64,000 nt of DNA from Geodermatophilaceae bacterium NBWT11 (GCA_014218215.1 CP043652.1:4278001-4342000), one strand, 5' to 3'. Shown: positions 19,494 to 28,603, counted from the stretch's first letter. The notes: generated from the sequence alone by a model not told the origin. Program-made: numbers and translations.

Positions 19494-20150
19494 GTGGCAG
19501 GGGGTGGGGACGACGTGACGCGCACCGACGGCCGGCCCGGGGGTGCCCCGGCACCGTCCCGGGACGAGCTCGGCGACGCGGTCTGGACCATCCCCAACGC
19601 GCTGTCGGCGCTGCGGCTGCTCGGCGTCCCGCTGTTCCTGTGGCTCCTGCTGGGCCCGCAGGCCGACGGCTGGGCCGTCGTCGTCCTCATGGTCTCCGGC
19701 GCCACCGACTGGTTGGACGGCAAGCTCGCCCGCGCCCTGGGCCAGTCGAGCAAGCTCGGGGCGCTGCTGGACCCCGCGGCCGACCGGCTCTACATCGTGG
19801 CCACCCTGGTCGCCTTCGTGATCCGCGACGTCGTGCCGTTCTGGGTGGTCGCGCTGCTGGTGGGCCGCGAGGTGGTGCTGGCCGTCGTCCTGCTGGTGCT
19901 GCGCGCGTACGGCTGGCCGCCCCTGCAGGTGCACTACCTGGGCAAGGCCGCCACCTTCCTCCTGCTGTACGCCTTCCCCCTGCTGCTGCTGGCCGACGGG
20001 GTGGGGCCGCTCGCCGCGGTGGTGGCGCCGGTCGGGTACGCCCTGACCGTCTGGGGGACGGCGCTCTACCTGCTCGCTGCCGTGCTCTACGTCGTGCAGG
20101 CCGCCGGCCTGGTGCGGCAGAGCCGGGCCGAGGCCCGGGTGCAGCGGTGA
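19494..20150 (+). CDS. CDP-alcohol phosphatidyltransferase (PgsA-like)
   Basis: A 218-residue membrane enzyme with the family motif D-G-x2-A-R-x8-G-x3-D-x3-D in DWLDGKLARALGQSSKLGALLDPAADR and four to five membrane segments. Such enzymes join CDP-diacylglycerol to glycerol phosphate, inositol phosphate or another polyol. The position equals that of PgsA2 (Rv1822) in M. tuberculosis, first gene of the DUF881-gcvH-garA-gcvP block. The substrate is not certain. GTG 19494 is chosen from the -10 spacing; GTG 19515 would remove seven residues. Overlaps the next gene by four bases. Confidence 0.88.
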   Translation: MAGGGDDVTRTDGRPGGAPAPSRDELGDAVWTIPNALSALRLLGVPLFLWLLLGPQADGWAVVVLMVSGATDWLDGKLARALGQSSKLGALLDPAADRLYIVATLVAFVIRDVVPFWVVALLVGREVVLAVVLLVLRAYGWPPLQVHYLGKAATFLLLYAFPLLLLADGVGPLAAVVAPVGYALTVWGTALYLLAAVLYVVQAAGLVRQSRAEARVQR

Positions 20151-21127
20151 GCGCGCCGCCCCGCCAGCCCCGCTCGATCCCGCGGTCGCTGGGCGCCTCG
20201 CTGCTGGACCAGGTGCTCGCCGAGACCGTCGACCCGGCCTACGCCCAGGCCGCCCAGGCGAAGCAGGCGCGCCGGAAGGCGGCGCTGGCCGCGCACGCCA
20301 GCCGGGTCCGGGTCGCCGAGGCGCAGGGCGAGCCGGTGCCGGCCCGGCCCCGGGAACCAGGACGCCGCCGCGGACAGGTGCTGGTGGCGGTGACCATGGT
20401 GCTGGCCGGTCTGCTCGCCGCGCTCACGTACACCGAGGCCTCCACCGGCGCCGAGGGCCGCGAGCAGATCCGAGAACGGCTCGTCGCCGACATCGACACC
20501 GAGTCCCAGGCCACCGACGACCTGGTCGAGCAGCTGGGCGCCCTGCAGACCAGTGTCGCCGCGGCCCGGGACGAGACCCTGGCCGCCTCCACGGTGGGCC
20601 AGCTCGCGCTCGAGGAGCTCCAGGTCGCCGAGACCGGCGCCGCGGCGCTCCCGGTGCGCGGCCCCGGTCTGGTGGTCACCCTCGGCAACCCGCTGCCCTC
20701 GGCCGACGACGACCCGGTCGGCGGCACCGCCACCACCGACCCGGTCGCCCAGGTGCTCGACCGGGACCTGCAGCAGCTGGTGAACGCCCTGTGGGCGGCC
20801 GGTGCCGAGGCGGTCTCGATCAACGGCCAGCGGCTGGGCCCGACCACCGCGATCCGGCAGGCCGGTGGGGCGATCCTGGTCGACTTCCGCCCGGTCACCA
20901 GCCCCTACGAGGTCTCCGCGATCGGCGACCCCGACCAGCTCAACAACGGGTTCCTCTCCTCCCCGGAGGCGGCCGCCCTGGCCCAGCTCGAGGTCACCTA
21001 CGACCTGGTCTTCACGTTCAACCGCTCCGACGACCTCGAGCTGCCCGCCGCCAGCAGCGCCGAGCTGCGCGCCGCCACCCCGCTCGACCCCGCCGACCCG
21101 CCCCCGACCAGCGACGACGGAGACTGA
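20147..21127 (+). CDS. DUF881 family membrane-anchored protein (first copy)
   Basis: A 326-residue protein: basic cytoplasmic N-terminus (about 1-75, with QAKQARRKAALAAHASR), one membrane helix (VLVAVTMVLAGLLAALTYT), an external coiled-coil-like helix (REQIRERLVADIDTESQATDDLVEQLGALQTSV), then the DUF881 fold (GPGLVVTLGNP; DLQQLVNALWAAGAEAVSINGQRL; YEVSAIGDPDQL). Corresponds to Rv1823. The family is of unknown function, conserved beside division and sporulation genes in Gram-positives; the fold resembles YlxW/YlxX. Tail is Pro/Asp rich. Confidence 0.88.
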   Translation: MSAPPRQPRSIPRSLGASLLDQVLAETVDPAYAQAAQAKQARRKAALAAHASRVRVAEAQGEPVPARPREPGRRRGQVLVAVTMVLAGLLAALTYTEASTGAEGREQIRERLVADIDTESQATDDLVEQLGALQTSVAAARDETLAASTVGQLALEELQVAETGAAALPVRGPGLVVTLGNPLPSADDDPVGGTATTDPVAQVLDRDLQQLVNALWAAGAEAVSINGQRLGPTTAIRQAGGAILVDFRPVTSPYEVSAIGDPDQLNNGFLSSPEAAALAQLEVTYDLVFTFNRSDDLELPAASSAELRAATPLDPADPPPTSDDGD

Positions 21128-21132
21128 CCCCC

Positions 21133-21465
21133 GTGATCCCGATCCTCGGCCTCGCGGTCGGCGTGGTGCTCGGCCTGCTGCTGGACCCCAGCGTCCCGGT
21201 GTGGCTGCAGCCCTACCTGCCGATCGCCGTCGTCGCCGCGCTGGACGCGGTGTTCGGTGGCATCCGGGCCCGTTTCGACGGCATCTTCGACGCCAAGGTG
21301 TTCGTGGTGTCCTTCGTGTCCAACGTCGTGGTCGCCGCGCTCATCGTCTTCCTCGGCGACCAGCTCGGGGTCGGCGCCCAGCTGTCCACGGCCGTCGTCG
21401 TCGTCCTGGGCATCCGGATCTTCGGCAACGCGGCCGCCATCCGCCGGCACCTGTTCCGGGCGTGA
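21133..21465 (+). CDS. sbp: Small basic protein Sbp (DUF1290)
   Basis: A 110-residue membrane protein with three hydrophobic stretches and the family signature GLAVGVVLGLLLDP, then YLPIAVVAALDAVFGGIRARFDGIFDAKVFVVSFVSNV and ending GIRIFGNAAAIRRHLF. Equivalent to Rv1824 and B. subtilis Sbp, found between ftsZ-linked and DUF881 genes. The length is normal for the family. Function unknown; sandwiched by two DUF881 proteins, suggesting one membrane complex. Confidence 0.9.
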   Translation: MIPILGLAVGVVLGLLLDPSVPVWLQPYLPIAVVAALDAVFGGIRARFDGIFDAKVFVVSFVSNVVVAALIVFLGDQLGVGAQLSTAVVVVLGIRIFGNAAAIRRHLFRA

Positions 21466-21475
21466 GGAGGCTGCG

Positions 21476-22261
21476 ATGACCGACCGACCCGTCGACGACG
21501 AGGCCCTCGAGGAGCCCCCGACCGGGGACCCGCTCGTCGAGGACGACCGCTCGACCTGGCAACGGCTGCGCGAGGGACGACGCGACCGGCTCGCCGCGGC
21601 GCTCATCGGCGTCCTCACCCTGCTGCTGGGCTTCGCCTTCGCCGTCCAGGTGCGCAGCACCGGCACCCCGGAGGCACTGGCCGGCGCCCGGGAGGAGGAC
21701 CTGGTCAGCATCCTGGACGACGTCAACGCCCGCGAGGAACGGCTGCGCGAGCAGATCTCCGAGCAGCGCACCGCTCTGGAGCAGCTCACCGACTCCGACA
21801 GCCAGGGCGCCACGGCGCTGGCCGAGGCGCAGCAGCGGGCCACCGCGCTGGGCATCCTGAACGGCACCATCGCCGCCGAGGGCCCCGGGATCACCCTCAC
21901 CGTGCTCGACCCCGACGGCACCGTCCCCCCGTCGGCGCTGCTCAACGCCATCCAGGAACTGCGCGGCGCCGGAGCCGAGACCATGCAGGTCGACGACGTG
22001 CGCATCGGGGTCAGCAGCGCCGTCACCGGCACCGCCGGCGACCTGCGCATCGACGGGCAGGCGGTCCAGGCGCCCTACACCGTCGTCGCCATCGGGTCGG
22101 CCCAGGACCTCGCCACCGCGATGGGCATCCCCGGCGGGGTGAGCGCCCTGGTGCGCCGCGAGGGCGGAGAGGTGAGGATCGAGCAGTCCGACGAGGTCGT
22201 GGTCGACGCCCTCCGGGTGCTCGACGAGCCCCAGTACGCCGAGCCCGACGACGGCGGCTGA
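21476..22261 (+). CDS. DUF881 family membrane-anchored protein (second copy)
   Basis: A 261-residue paralogue of the gene at 20147: acidic N-terminus (about 1-35), one membrane helix (AALIGVLTLLLGFAFAVQV), a coiled-coil-prone helix (VNAREERLREQISEQRTALEQLTDS) and the DUF881 domain (GPGITLTVLDPDGTVPPSALLNAIQELRGAGAETMQVDDVRI; YTVVAIGSAQDLATAMGIPGGV). Corresponds to Rv1825. ATG after GAGGAG. The two DUF881 proteins differ in charge of their cytoplasmic tails (basic versus acidic), which might allow pairing. Confidence 0.88.
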   Translation: MTDRPVDDEALEEPPTGDPLVEDDRSTWQRLREGRRDRLAAALIGVLTLLLGFAFAVQVRSTGTPEALAGAREEDLVSILDDVNAREERLREQISEQRTALEQLTDSDSQGATALAEAQQRATALGILNGTIAAEGPGITLTVLDPDGTVPPSALLNAIQELRGAGAETMQVDDVRIGVSSAVTGTAGDLRIDGQAVQAPYTVVAIGSAQDLATAMGIPGGVSALVRREGGEVRIEQSDEVVVDALRVLDEPQYAEPDDGG

Positions 22262-22333
22262 CCGCAGGACCCCAGCAGGACCAGCACCACCCCCGTGCCC
22301 GCCGCGAGACCCCGAGATGATGGAGTTGCCGCC

Positions 22334-22738
22334 ATGGCCACGCCCGACGACCGCCGATACACCGACCAGCACGAGTGGGCCCAGGTCCAGGGCACGGCCG
22401 GCGCCGCCACCGTCGTCCGCATCGGCATCACCGACCACGCCCAGGACGCCCTCGGGGACATCGTCTTCGTGCAGCTGCCCGACGTGGGGGAGGCCGTGAC
22501 CGTCGGCAACCCCATCGGCGAGGTCGAGTCCACCAAGAGCGTCTCCGACGTCTACGCGCCGCTGGCAGGCACCGTGAGCGCCCGCAACGACGCGCTGGCC
22601 GACACCCCCGAGACGGTCAACTCCGACCCGTACGGCGAGGGCTGGCTGATCGAGATCGAGGTCACCGGCGACGACGGCGACCCCACTGAGGCGCTGCTGG
22701 ACGCCGTCGCTTACCAGGCACTCGTCGAACAGGGTTGA
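22334..22738 (+). CDS. gcvH: Glycine cleavage system H protein
   Basis: A 134-residue lipoyl carrier. The lipoylated lysine is K68 in EVESTKSVSDVYAPLAGTV; other family blocks are YTDQHEWAQ, GITDHAQDALGDIVFVQLP and GWLIEIEV. It shuttles the methylamine intermediate between the P, T and L proteins. gcvP lies 2.9 kb downstream, with garA, ftsR, bfn and a MerR gene between, as in M. tuberculosis (Rv1826-Rv1832). gcvT is not in the window. Confidence 0.97.
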   Translation: MATPDDRRYTDQHEWAQVQGTAGAATVVRIGITDHAQDALGDIVFVQLPDVGEAVTVGNPIGEVESTKSVSDVYAPLAGTVSARNDALADTPETVNSDPYGEGWLIEIEVTGDDGDPTEALLDAVAYQALVEQG

Positions 22739-22902
22739 CGGCCCCGTCGCAGCACCTGCGGGAGCTGCGATCACTATGCTCGCCACGCCGGACCCGGACC
22801 CCCGGGCGAGGCCCGCGACGGGCCACCCGGCCCGTCGTCCGTCGGCCGGTCGCGGACTGCAACGTCCGCGGCGGTGCCGCCTGCTCACCGGAGGAGACAC
22901 CC

Positions 22903-23421
22903 GTGCACTGCACTCGCTGTGGACACCAGAACCCCGAGGGCAGTCGCTTCTGTGCGCAGTGCGGCTCCGCCCTCTCCCCGGAGCGCGTCGGCGAGTCGAC
23001 CAGCGTGATCCCCAAGATCGGCAGCGAGGACTCCGGCGAGGTGCCCGAGGTCGTCGAGTCCCCGGCCGACGCCCACGCCGGCGCGGTGGAGTCCCTCCCC
23101 GCGGGCTCCGCGCTCCTGGTCGTCAAGCGCGGCCCGAACGCCGGCAGCCGGTTCCTCCTCGACCAGGAGGTCACCACCGCCGGTCGGCACCCCGACAGCG
23201 ACATCTTCCTCGACGACGTGACGGTGAGCCGTCGGCACGTGGAGTTCCACCGCGAGGGCGGCGGCTTCACGGTGCACGACGTCGGCAGCCTGAACGGCAC
23301 CTACGTCAACCGCGAGCCGGTCGACGTCGCCTCCCTGGCCGGCGGCGACGAGGTGCAGATCGGCAAGTTCCGACTGGTCTACCTGACCGGGCCGCGCACC
23401 GGCGAGCCCGCCTCGTCGTGA
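22903..23421 (+). CDS. garA: GarA/OdhI-like FHA protein with N-terminal zinc ribbon
   Basis: A 172-residue protein. Residues 3-20 form a zinc ribbon (C3-x2-C6, C17-x2-C20). Residues 31-36 (ESTSVI) correspond to the phosphorylated ETTSVF segment of mycobacterial GarA. Residues about 70-163 form the FHA domain, nearly the GarA sequence as I recall it (VVKRGPNAGSRFLLDQ, AGRHPDSDIFLDDVTVSRRHVEF, SLNGTYVNREPVD, VQIGKFRLVYL). GarA/OdhI inhibits 2-oxoglutarate dehydrogenase and glutamate dehydrogenase until phosphorylated by PknG or PknB. T33 aligns with T22 of GarA (PknB site), but T21 (PknG site) is S32. GTG after GAGGAG. The next gene overlaps by four bases. Confidence 0.92.
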   Translation: MHCTRCGHQNPEGSRFCAQCGSALSPERVGESTSVIPKIGSEDSGEVPEVVESPADAHAGAVESLPAGSALLVVKRGPNAGSRFLLDQEVTTAGRHPDSDIFLDDVTVSRRHVEFHREGGGFTVHDVGSLNGTYVNREPVDVASLAGGDEVQIGKFRLVYLTGPRTGEPASS

Positions 23422-24212
23422 CCGCGGCGCCCCGGCCCGACCAGGGGGCGCCCGGGTCCGGTGCCGACACCCAGCCGCGGCTGACCATCGGCGAGGTCCT
23501 GGCGACCCTGCGTGGGGAGTTCCCCGACGTGACGATCTCCAAGATCCGCTACCTCGAGGCCGAGGACCTGGTCCACCCGCAGCGCACGCCGTCCGGCTAT
23601 CGGAAGTTCTCCTCCGCCGACGTCGCCCGGTTGCGCTACGTGCTGGCCTCCCAGCGGGACCACTACCTCCCGCTGCGGGTCATCAAGGACCAGCTCGACG
23701 CCCTCGACCGCGGCGAGCCCCCGGTCGACGGCACCACCCGGGTCACCGGCCGGCCACCGGTGCCCGAGGCCGGACCCGGGCCGACCGAGGTCGACGAGCC
23801 CGAGCCGGCCGTGGACGACGTGGTCGGCAGCGAGCCGCTGGAGGCCGAGGCCTTCGGTGCCGCCGCCGGCCTCACGCCCGACCAGCTGGCCGACTGCGTG
23901 CAGTACGGCCTGCTGACCCCCGGGGCCGACGGCCGGCACCCGGTCGCCGACCTGCCGGTCGCCCGGGCCGCCGGTGGGCTGGCCCGGCACGGCATCGAGG
24001 CCCGGCACCTGCGGGTGTACCGGTCCGCCGCCGAGCGCGAGGCCGTGCTGCTGGAGCAGGTCGTGGCACCGGTGCTGCGCGGACGCACCGGCGAGGCGCG
24101 CACCGCCGCCGCCGACACCCTGCGCGAGCTGGCCGCCCTGTCGGCCCAGCTGCACACGGCGCTGCTGGACACCCGGCTGCGCGAGGTGCTCGGGCCCGAC
24201 CTCGGCGACTGA
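23418..24212 (+). CDS. ftsR: MerR-type transcription regulator FtsR (Rv1828-like)
   Basis: A 264-residue protein. The N-terminal MerR helix-turn-helix (about 18-75) has LTIGEVLATLRGEFPDVTISKIRYLEAEDLVHPQRTPSGYRKFSSADVARLRYVL. A proline- and acid-rich linker follows (about 100-140), then a C-terminal helical domain. This is the layout of Rv1828 and of C. glutamicum FtsR, which binds the ftsZ promoter and supports division. Directly after garA with GTGA overlap, as in other actinobacteria. Assignment by motif plus synteny is strong; the regulon here is unknown. Confidence 0.88.
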   Translation: MTAAPRPDQGAPGSGADTQPRLTIGEVLATLRGEFPDVTISKIRYLEAEDLVHPQRTPSGYRKFSSADVARLRYVLASQRDHYLPLRVIKDQLDALDRGEPPVDGTTRVTGRPPVPEAGPGPTEVDEPEPAVDDVVGSEPLEAEAFGAAAGLTPDQLADCVQYGLLTPGADGRHPVADLPVARAAGGLARHGIEARHLRVYRSAAEREAVLLEQVVAPVLRGRTGEARTAAADTLRELAALSAQLHTALLDTRLREVLGPDLGD

Positions 24213-24287
24213 GCCCGGGCGTACCGTCAGCAGCCGAGCCCGACGGATCTCCGACCGGGAGCCGACCACCACCGCGGAGGGAACACC

Positions 24288-24776
24288 GTGCAGGAACTGC
24301 GAGTCGTCGGCGTCCGGGTCGAACTGCCCGGCAACCAGCCCATCCTCCTGCTGAAGGAGACCCAGGGGGAGCGGTACCTCCCCATCTGGATCGGTGCGGT
24401 CGAGGCCGCGGCCATCGCCTTCGAGCAGCAGGGCGTCCGGCCGGCCCGGCCGATGACCCACGACCTGCTCCGCGAGGTGGTCACCGCCCTGGGCGCCAGC
24501 CTGGAGGCCGTGCACATCACCGAGATGCGGGACGGGATCTACATCGCCGAGCTGGTGTTCGGGGACGAGCGCACCGTGAGCGCCCGCCCGTCGGACGCCG
24601 TCGCCCTCGCGGTCCGCACCGGTGCCCCGATCTACGGCGCCGAGCAGCTGCTCGACGAGGTGGGCATCGAGATCCCGGACGAGCAGGAGGACGAGGTCGA
24701 GAAGTTCCGCGAGTTCCTCGACCAGATCAGCCCCGAGGACTTCGAGGCCGGCTCGGGATCGGGCCCCACGTCCTGA
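24288..24776 (+). CDS. Bifunctional nuclease family protein (DUF151)
   Basis: A 162-residue protein. The BFN domain runs through MQELRVVGVRVELPGNQPILLLKE, YLPIWIGAVEAAAIAFEQQG, RPMTHDLLREVVTALGA and ARPSDAVALAVRTGAPIYGAEQLLDEVGI, then an acidic C-terminus (EQEDEVEKFREFLDQISPEDFE). Orthologue of Rv1829. Plant BFN members have DNase and RNase activity; bacterial members are uncharacterised or stress linked. GTG start; TACCGT 65 bases upstream could be its -10. A hairpin terminator follows. Confidence 0.9.
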   Translation: MQELRVVGVRVELPGNQPILLLKETQGERYLPIWIGAVEAAAIAFEQQGVRPARPMTHDLLREVVTALGASLEAVHITEMRDGIYIAELVFGDERTVSARPSDAVALAVRTGAPIYGAEQLLDEVGIEIPDEQEDEVEKFREFLDQISPEDFEAGSGSGPTS

Positions 24777-24780
24777 CTGC

Positions 24781-24800
24781 GGGTGGTCGGACGACCACCC
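24781..24800 (+). terminator. Hairpin after the bifunctional nuclease gene
   Basis: Perfect 9-base arms GGGTGGTCG and CGACCACCC with a two-base centre, four bases after the stop. No T-tract, as usual for actinobacterial terminators. Confidence 0.6.
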
Positions 24801-24867
24801 GGTGCCGCCTCAGGTCACGGTCAGGTCACCCTCTCGGGTGAGCTGGTCGACACGCCGTCGCCCTCGG

Positions 24868-24896
24868 TTGACCGCCCCCCGGGGCGGGCCTAGGTT
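24868..24896 (+). promoter_or_regulatory. SigA-type promoter for the ResR-like MerR gene
   Basis: TTGACC (24868-24873), a 17-base spacer, then TAGGTT (24891-24896): a near-consensus housekeeping promoter. The mRNA leader to the GTG at 24993 would be about 90 bases and contains a direct repeat. Confidence 0.65.
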
Positions 24897-24912
24897 CAGC
24901 GAACGACCCCGG

Positions 24913-24937
24913 TGTGACTCACACGGATGTGACTCAC
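24913..24937. repeat. Direct repeat TGTGACTCAC x2
   Basis: Copies at 24913-24922 and 24928-24937, 15 bases apart, just downstream of the probable transcription start of the MerR gene. Position fits an autoregulatory or road-block site; the binder is unknown. Confidence 0.5.
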
Positions 24938-24992
24938 GGGCAGCACGGCGACCGACCCGCCTCCGGGTCGGCGCGACGAGGAGGACGCTGAC

Positions 24993-25562
24993 GTGAGCGA
25001 TCAGAGCAGCGGCGCACAGGGCCAGCTGTTCACCGACGCAGCAGTCGGCGCCCCCTCCTACGACGAGGCCGACAGCGAAGCCTTCGGGTACCGCGGTCCC
25101 ACGGCGTGTGCCGCCGCTGGGATCACCTATCGGCAGTTGGACTACTGGGCGAGAACAGGTCTGCTGGCTCCGTCGGTGCGCACCGCCACCGGGTCGGGCA
25201 CCCAGCGCCTCTACAGCTTCCGCGACATCCTCGTGCTCAAGGTCGTCAAGCGTCTGCTGGACACCGGGGTCTCGCTGCAGAACATCCGCAAGGCCGTCGA
25301 CCACCTGCGCACCCGCGGGGTCAAGGACCTGGCCAACATCACGCTGCTCTCCGATGGTGCGACCGTCTACGAGTGCACCTCCGCCGAGGAGGTCGTGGAC
25401 CTGCTCGCCGGTGGCCAGGGCGTCTTCGGGATCGCCGTCTCCGGCGCGCTGCGGGAGCTCTCCGGTGAGCTCGCCGAGCTGCCCGCCGAGCGCCTGGACG
25501 GCGGGATCACCGACGCCGACGACGAGCTCTCCGCCCGTCGCCGACGCCGCGCGACAGCCTGA
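24993..25562 (+). CDS. MerR-family regulator, ResR/McdR (Rv1830)-like
   Basis: A 189-residue regulator. After a non-conserved N-terminus (1-30) the MerR helix-turn-helix (about 31-105) has YRGPTACAAAGITYRQLDYWARTGLLAPS, GSGTQRLYSFRDILVLKVVKRLLDTGVSLQNIRKAVDHLR. The C-terminal domain has ITLLSDGATVYECTSAEEVVDLLAGGQGVFGIAVSGALREL, and the tail is basic (RRRRRA). Placement between the bifunctional nuclease and gcvP equals Rv1830, called ResR or McdR, which affects growth, division and antibiotic recovery in M. tuberculosis. GTG follows GAGGAGGACGCTGAC. It has its own promoter and a possible operator repeat. Confidence 0.88.
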   Translation: MSDQSSGAQGQLFTDAAVGAPSYDEADSEAFGYRGPTACAAAGITYRQLDYWARTGLLAPSVRTATGSGTQRLYSFRDILVLKVVKRLLDTGVSLQNIRKAVDHLRTRGVKDLANITLLSDGATVYECTSAEEVVDLLAGGQGVFGIAVSGALRELSGELAELPAERLDGGITDADDELSARRRRRATA

Positions 25563-25581
25563 GCTGAACCGCGCGCGCTGG

Positions 25582-25587
25582 TAGCGT
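25582..25587 (+). promoter_or_regulatory. -10 element (TAGCGT) for gcvP
   Basis: TAGCGT, seven bases, then GTG at 25595. The spacing suggests a leaderless gcvP message and selects this GTG over the one at 25586. Confidence 0.45.
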
Positions 25588-25594
25588 GCGAGCA

Positions 25595-28594
25595 GTGGCT
25601 GACCGTGCACAGAACGCCCTGGTTCCCCTGACCGGCTCGCTCCCCACGCTGGCCGACCTGCAGCCGCGGGGGGCGTTCGCCGCCCGGCACATCGGTCCCC
25701 GCCCGGCCGACACGCAGGCCATGCTGGCCGCCGTCGGACACGACTCGCTGGCCGCCCTCGTCGACGCCTGCGTGCCCGAGGTCGTCCGCGACCGGGCCGC
25801 GCTGGACCTGCCGGAGGCCCTCGGTGAGGCCGAGGTGCTGGCTGCGCTGCGCGAGCGGGCCGCCGAGAACGAGGTCTTCACCTCGATGATCGGCCTGGGC
25901 TACTCCGGCACGTCCACCCCGTCGGTCATCCAGCGCACCATCCTGGAGAACCCGGCCTGGTACACCGCGTACACGCCCTACCAGCCCGAGATCAGCCAGG
26001 GCCGGCTCGAGGCGCTGATCAACTTCCAGACGACGGTGGCCGACCTGACGGGGTTGCCCGTCGCCGGGGCCTCGATGCTCGATGAGGCCACCGCCGCCGC
26101 CGAGGCGATGACCCTGGTCCGCCGGGCCGGCCGCGCCAAGCCCGACGCCGTCTTCGTCGTCGACGCCGACACGCTGCCGCAGACCCTCGCGGTGCTGCAG
26201 ACCCGGGCCGAGCCGCTGGGCATCGCACTGCACGTCGCCGACCTGACCGAGGGCTGGCCGACCGACCTGCCCGAGGCCGGCGCGTTCGGCGTGCTGATTG
26301 CCTACCCGGGCGCCTCCGGCGCGCTGCGCGACCACCGGGCCCTGGCCACCGCCGCGCACGAGGCGGGGGCGGCCGTCGTCGTCGCAGCCGACCTGCTGGC
26401 CCTCACCCTGGTCGAGGCACCGGGGGAGTGGGGCGCCGACGTCGCCTGCGGCACCACCCAGCGCTTCGGCGTCCCGATGGCCTACGGCGGCCCGCACGCT
26501 GGCTACCTCTCGGTCCGCGAGGGCCTGGCCCGTCAGCTGCCCGGCCGTCTGGTCGGGGTGTCGGTCGACGCCGACGGCGACGTCGCCTACCGGCTGGCCC
26601 TGCAGACCCGCGAGCAGCACATCCGCCGGGAGAAGGCCACCAGCAACATCTGCACCGCCCAGGTCCTGCTCGCCGTCATCGCCGGGGCGTACGCGGTCTA
26701 CCACGGTCCCGACGGGCTGGCCGCGATCGCGGCGCGCACGCACCGGTCGGCGACCACGCTGGCCGGCTGGCTGCGCACCGGCGGGGTCGACGTCGTCCAC
26801 GAGCACTTCTTCGACACCGTGCTGGCCTCGGTGCCCGGCCGGGCGTCCGACGTCGTGGCCGCGGCCGCCCAGCGTCGGGTCAACCTGCGCCGGGTGGACG
26901 CCGACACCGTGGCCGTGGCCTGCGACGAGACCACCTCGGTGGACACCCTGCGCCTGGTCGCCGAGGCCTTCGGCGTCGAGGCCGGGTCGTTGGACGACGC
27001 CACCGACGCGCTGCCGGGGACCATCCGGCGGGAGAGCGCCTACCTCACCCACCCGGTGTTCCACACCCACCGCAGCGAGACCGCGATGCTGCGCTACCTG
27101 CGCTCGCTCAGCGACAAGGACCTCGCGCTGGACCGCACGATGATCCCGTTGGGCTCCTGCACGATGAAGCTCAACGCCGCCACCGAGATGGCCGCGATCA
27201 CCTGGCCCGAGTTCGCCGGGCTGCACCCGTTCGCGCCGGTCGAGCAGGCCCGTGGGTACGCCCGGATGATCGAGGAGCTGTGCACCGGGCTGGCCGAGAT
27301 CACCGGCTACGCCGCGGTGAGCGTGCAGCCCAACGCCGGCTCGCAGGGCGAGTTCGCCGGTCTGCTGGCCATCCGCGGCTACCACCAGTCCCGGGGGGAC
27401 GACCAGCGCGACGTCTGCCTGATCCCGTCGTCCGCACACGGCACGAACGCGGCGTCGGCGGTCATGGCCGGCATGCGCGTCGTCGTGGTGGCCTGCGACG
27501 ACCAGGGCAACGTCGACGTCGAGGACCTGCGCGCCAAGGTCGAGCAGCACGCCGACCGGCTGGCTGCGCTGATGATCACCTACCCGTCCACGCACGGGGT
27601 GTTCGAGACCGCGGTCGGCGACATCTGCGCCGCCGTGCACGACGCCGGTGGTCAGGTCTACGTCGACGGCGCGAACCTCAACGCGCTGGTCGGGCTGGCC
27701 CGCCCGGGCCGGTTCGGTGCCGACGTGAGCCACCTCAACCTGCACAAGACGTTCTGCATCCCGCACGGCGGCGGTGGCCCCGGCGTGGGCCCGATCGGCG
27801 TCGGTGCGCACCTGGTGCCGTTCCTGCCCGGCCACCCGCTGGTCGAGACCGGCGGCACCGGGCCGGCGGTCTCCGGGGCGCCCTTCGGGTCGGCCGGCAT
27901 CCTGCCGATCTCCTGGGCCTACCTGCGGCTGATGGGTCCCGACGGGCTCACCCGGGCCACCGAGCACGCGATCCTCGCCGCCAACTACGTGGCCGCCCGA
28001 CTGCGCGAGCACTTCCCGGTGCTCTACACCGGCGCCGACGGCCTGGTCGCCCACGAGTGCATCCTCGACATCCGGCCGATCACCAGGGCCACCGGCGTCA
28101 CCAACGACGACATCGCCAAGCGGCTCGTCGACTACGGGTTCCACGCCCCGACCATGAGCTTCCCGGTCAACGGCACGCTGATGGTCGAGCCGACCGAGAG
28201 CGAGGACAAGGGCGAGCTGGACCGCTTCGTCGACGCCATGGTCGCCATCCGGGGCGAGATCGCGAAGGTGGAGTCCGGTGAGTTCGACGCCACCGACAAC
28301 CCGCTGCGCAACGCCCCGCACACCCTGGCGATGCTGGCTCGCGACTGGGACAAGCCCTACTCGCGGGAGACCGCGGTCTACCCGGTGCCCGGTCTCGTCG
28401 GCCGGTCCTACCTGTCTCCCGTGCGCCGGATCGACGGTGCCTACGGCGACCGCAACCTGGTCTGCTCCTGCCCGTCCCCGGAGGCCTTCGAGGACGTCGA
28501 GCCCCGTGCCGTGCCGCAGGCCGACGCCGACCCCGAGGGCGTCGGCGAGACCGAGACCTCCGGGGTCGACCGGCCGGTGGCAGCGCAGGCCTGA
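25595..28594 (+). CDS. gcvP: Glycine dehydrogenase (decarboxylating), P protein
   Basis: A 999-residue single-chain P protein: two homologous halves fused, as in most bacteria with long GcvP. The N-terminal half has [61 protein letters not shown]. The C-terminal half carries the PLP lysine K718 in [17 protein letters not shown], preceded by [11 protein letters not shown]. It decarboxylates glycine and loads the methylamine on GcvH, encoded 2.9 kb upstream. GTG 25595 gives MADRAQNAL and fits the -10. A strong hairpin follows the stop. Confidence 0.97.
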   Translation: MADRAQNALVPLTGSLPTLADLQPRGAFAARHIGPRPADTQAMLAAVGHDSLAALVDACVPEVVRDRAALDLPEALGEAEVLAALRERAAENEVFTSMIGLGYSGTSTPSVIQRTILENPAWYTAYTPYQPEISQGRLEALINFQTTVADLTGLPVAGASMLDEATAAAEAMTLVRRAGRAKPDAVFVVDADTLPQTLAVLQTRAEPLGIALHVADLTEGWPTDLPEAGAFGVLIAYPGASGALRDHRALATAAHEAGAAVVVAADLLALTLVEAPGEWGADVACGTTQRFGVPMAYGGPHAGYLSVREGLARQLPGRLVGVSVDADGDVAYRLALQTREQHIRREKATSNICTAQVLLAVIAGAYAVYHGPDGLAAIAARTHRSATTLAGWLRTGGVDVVHEHFFDTVLASVPGRASDVVAAAAQRRVNLRRVDADTVAVACDETTSVDTLRLVAEAFGVEAGSLDDATDALPGTIRRESAYLTHPVFHTHRSETAMLRYLRSLSDKDLALDRTMIPLGSCTMKLNAATEMAAITWPEFAGLHPFAPVEQARGYARMIEELCTGLAEITGYAAVSVQPNAGSQGEFAGLLAIRGYHQSRGDDQRDVCLIPSSAHGTNAASAVMAGMRVVVVACDDQGNVDVEDLRAKVEQHADRLAALMITYPSTHGVFETAVGDICAAVHDAGGQVYVDGANLNALVGLARPGRFGADVSHLNLHKTFCIPHGGGGPGVGPIGVGAHLVPFLPGHPLVETGGTGPAVSGAPFGSAGILPISWAYLRLMGPDGLTRATEHAILAANYVAARLREHFPVLYTGADGLVAHECILDIRPITRATGVTNDDIAKRLVDYGFHAPTMSFPVNGTLMVEPTESEDKGELDRFVDAMVAIRGEIAKVESGEFDATDNPLRNAPHTLAMLARDWDKPYSRETAVYPVPGLVGRSYLSPVRRIDGAYGDRNLVCSCPSPEAFEDVEPRAVPQADADPEGVGETETSGVDRPVAAQA

Positions 28595-28603
28595 GCCGCC
28601 GTC

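Noticed and set aside
25563-25594. Glycine riboswitch before gcvP
   Set aside because: Only 32 bases separate the MerR stop from the gcvP start and the start looks leaderless; no room for a riboswitch.
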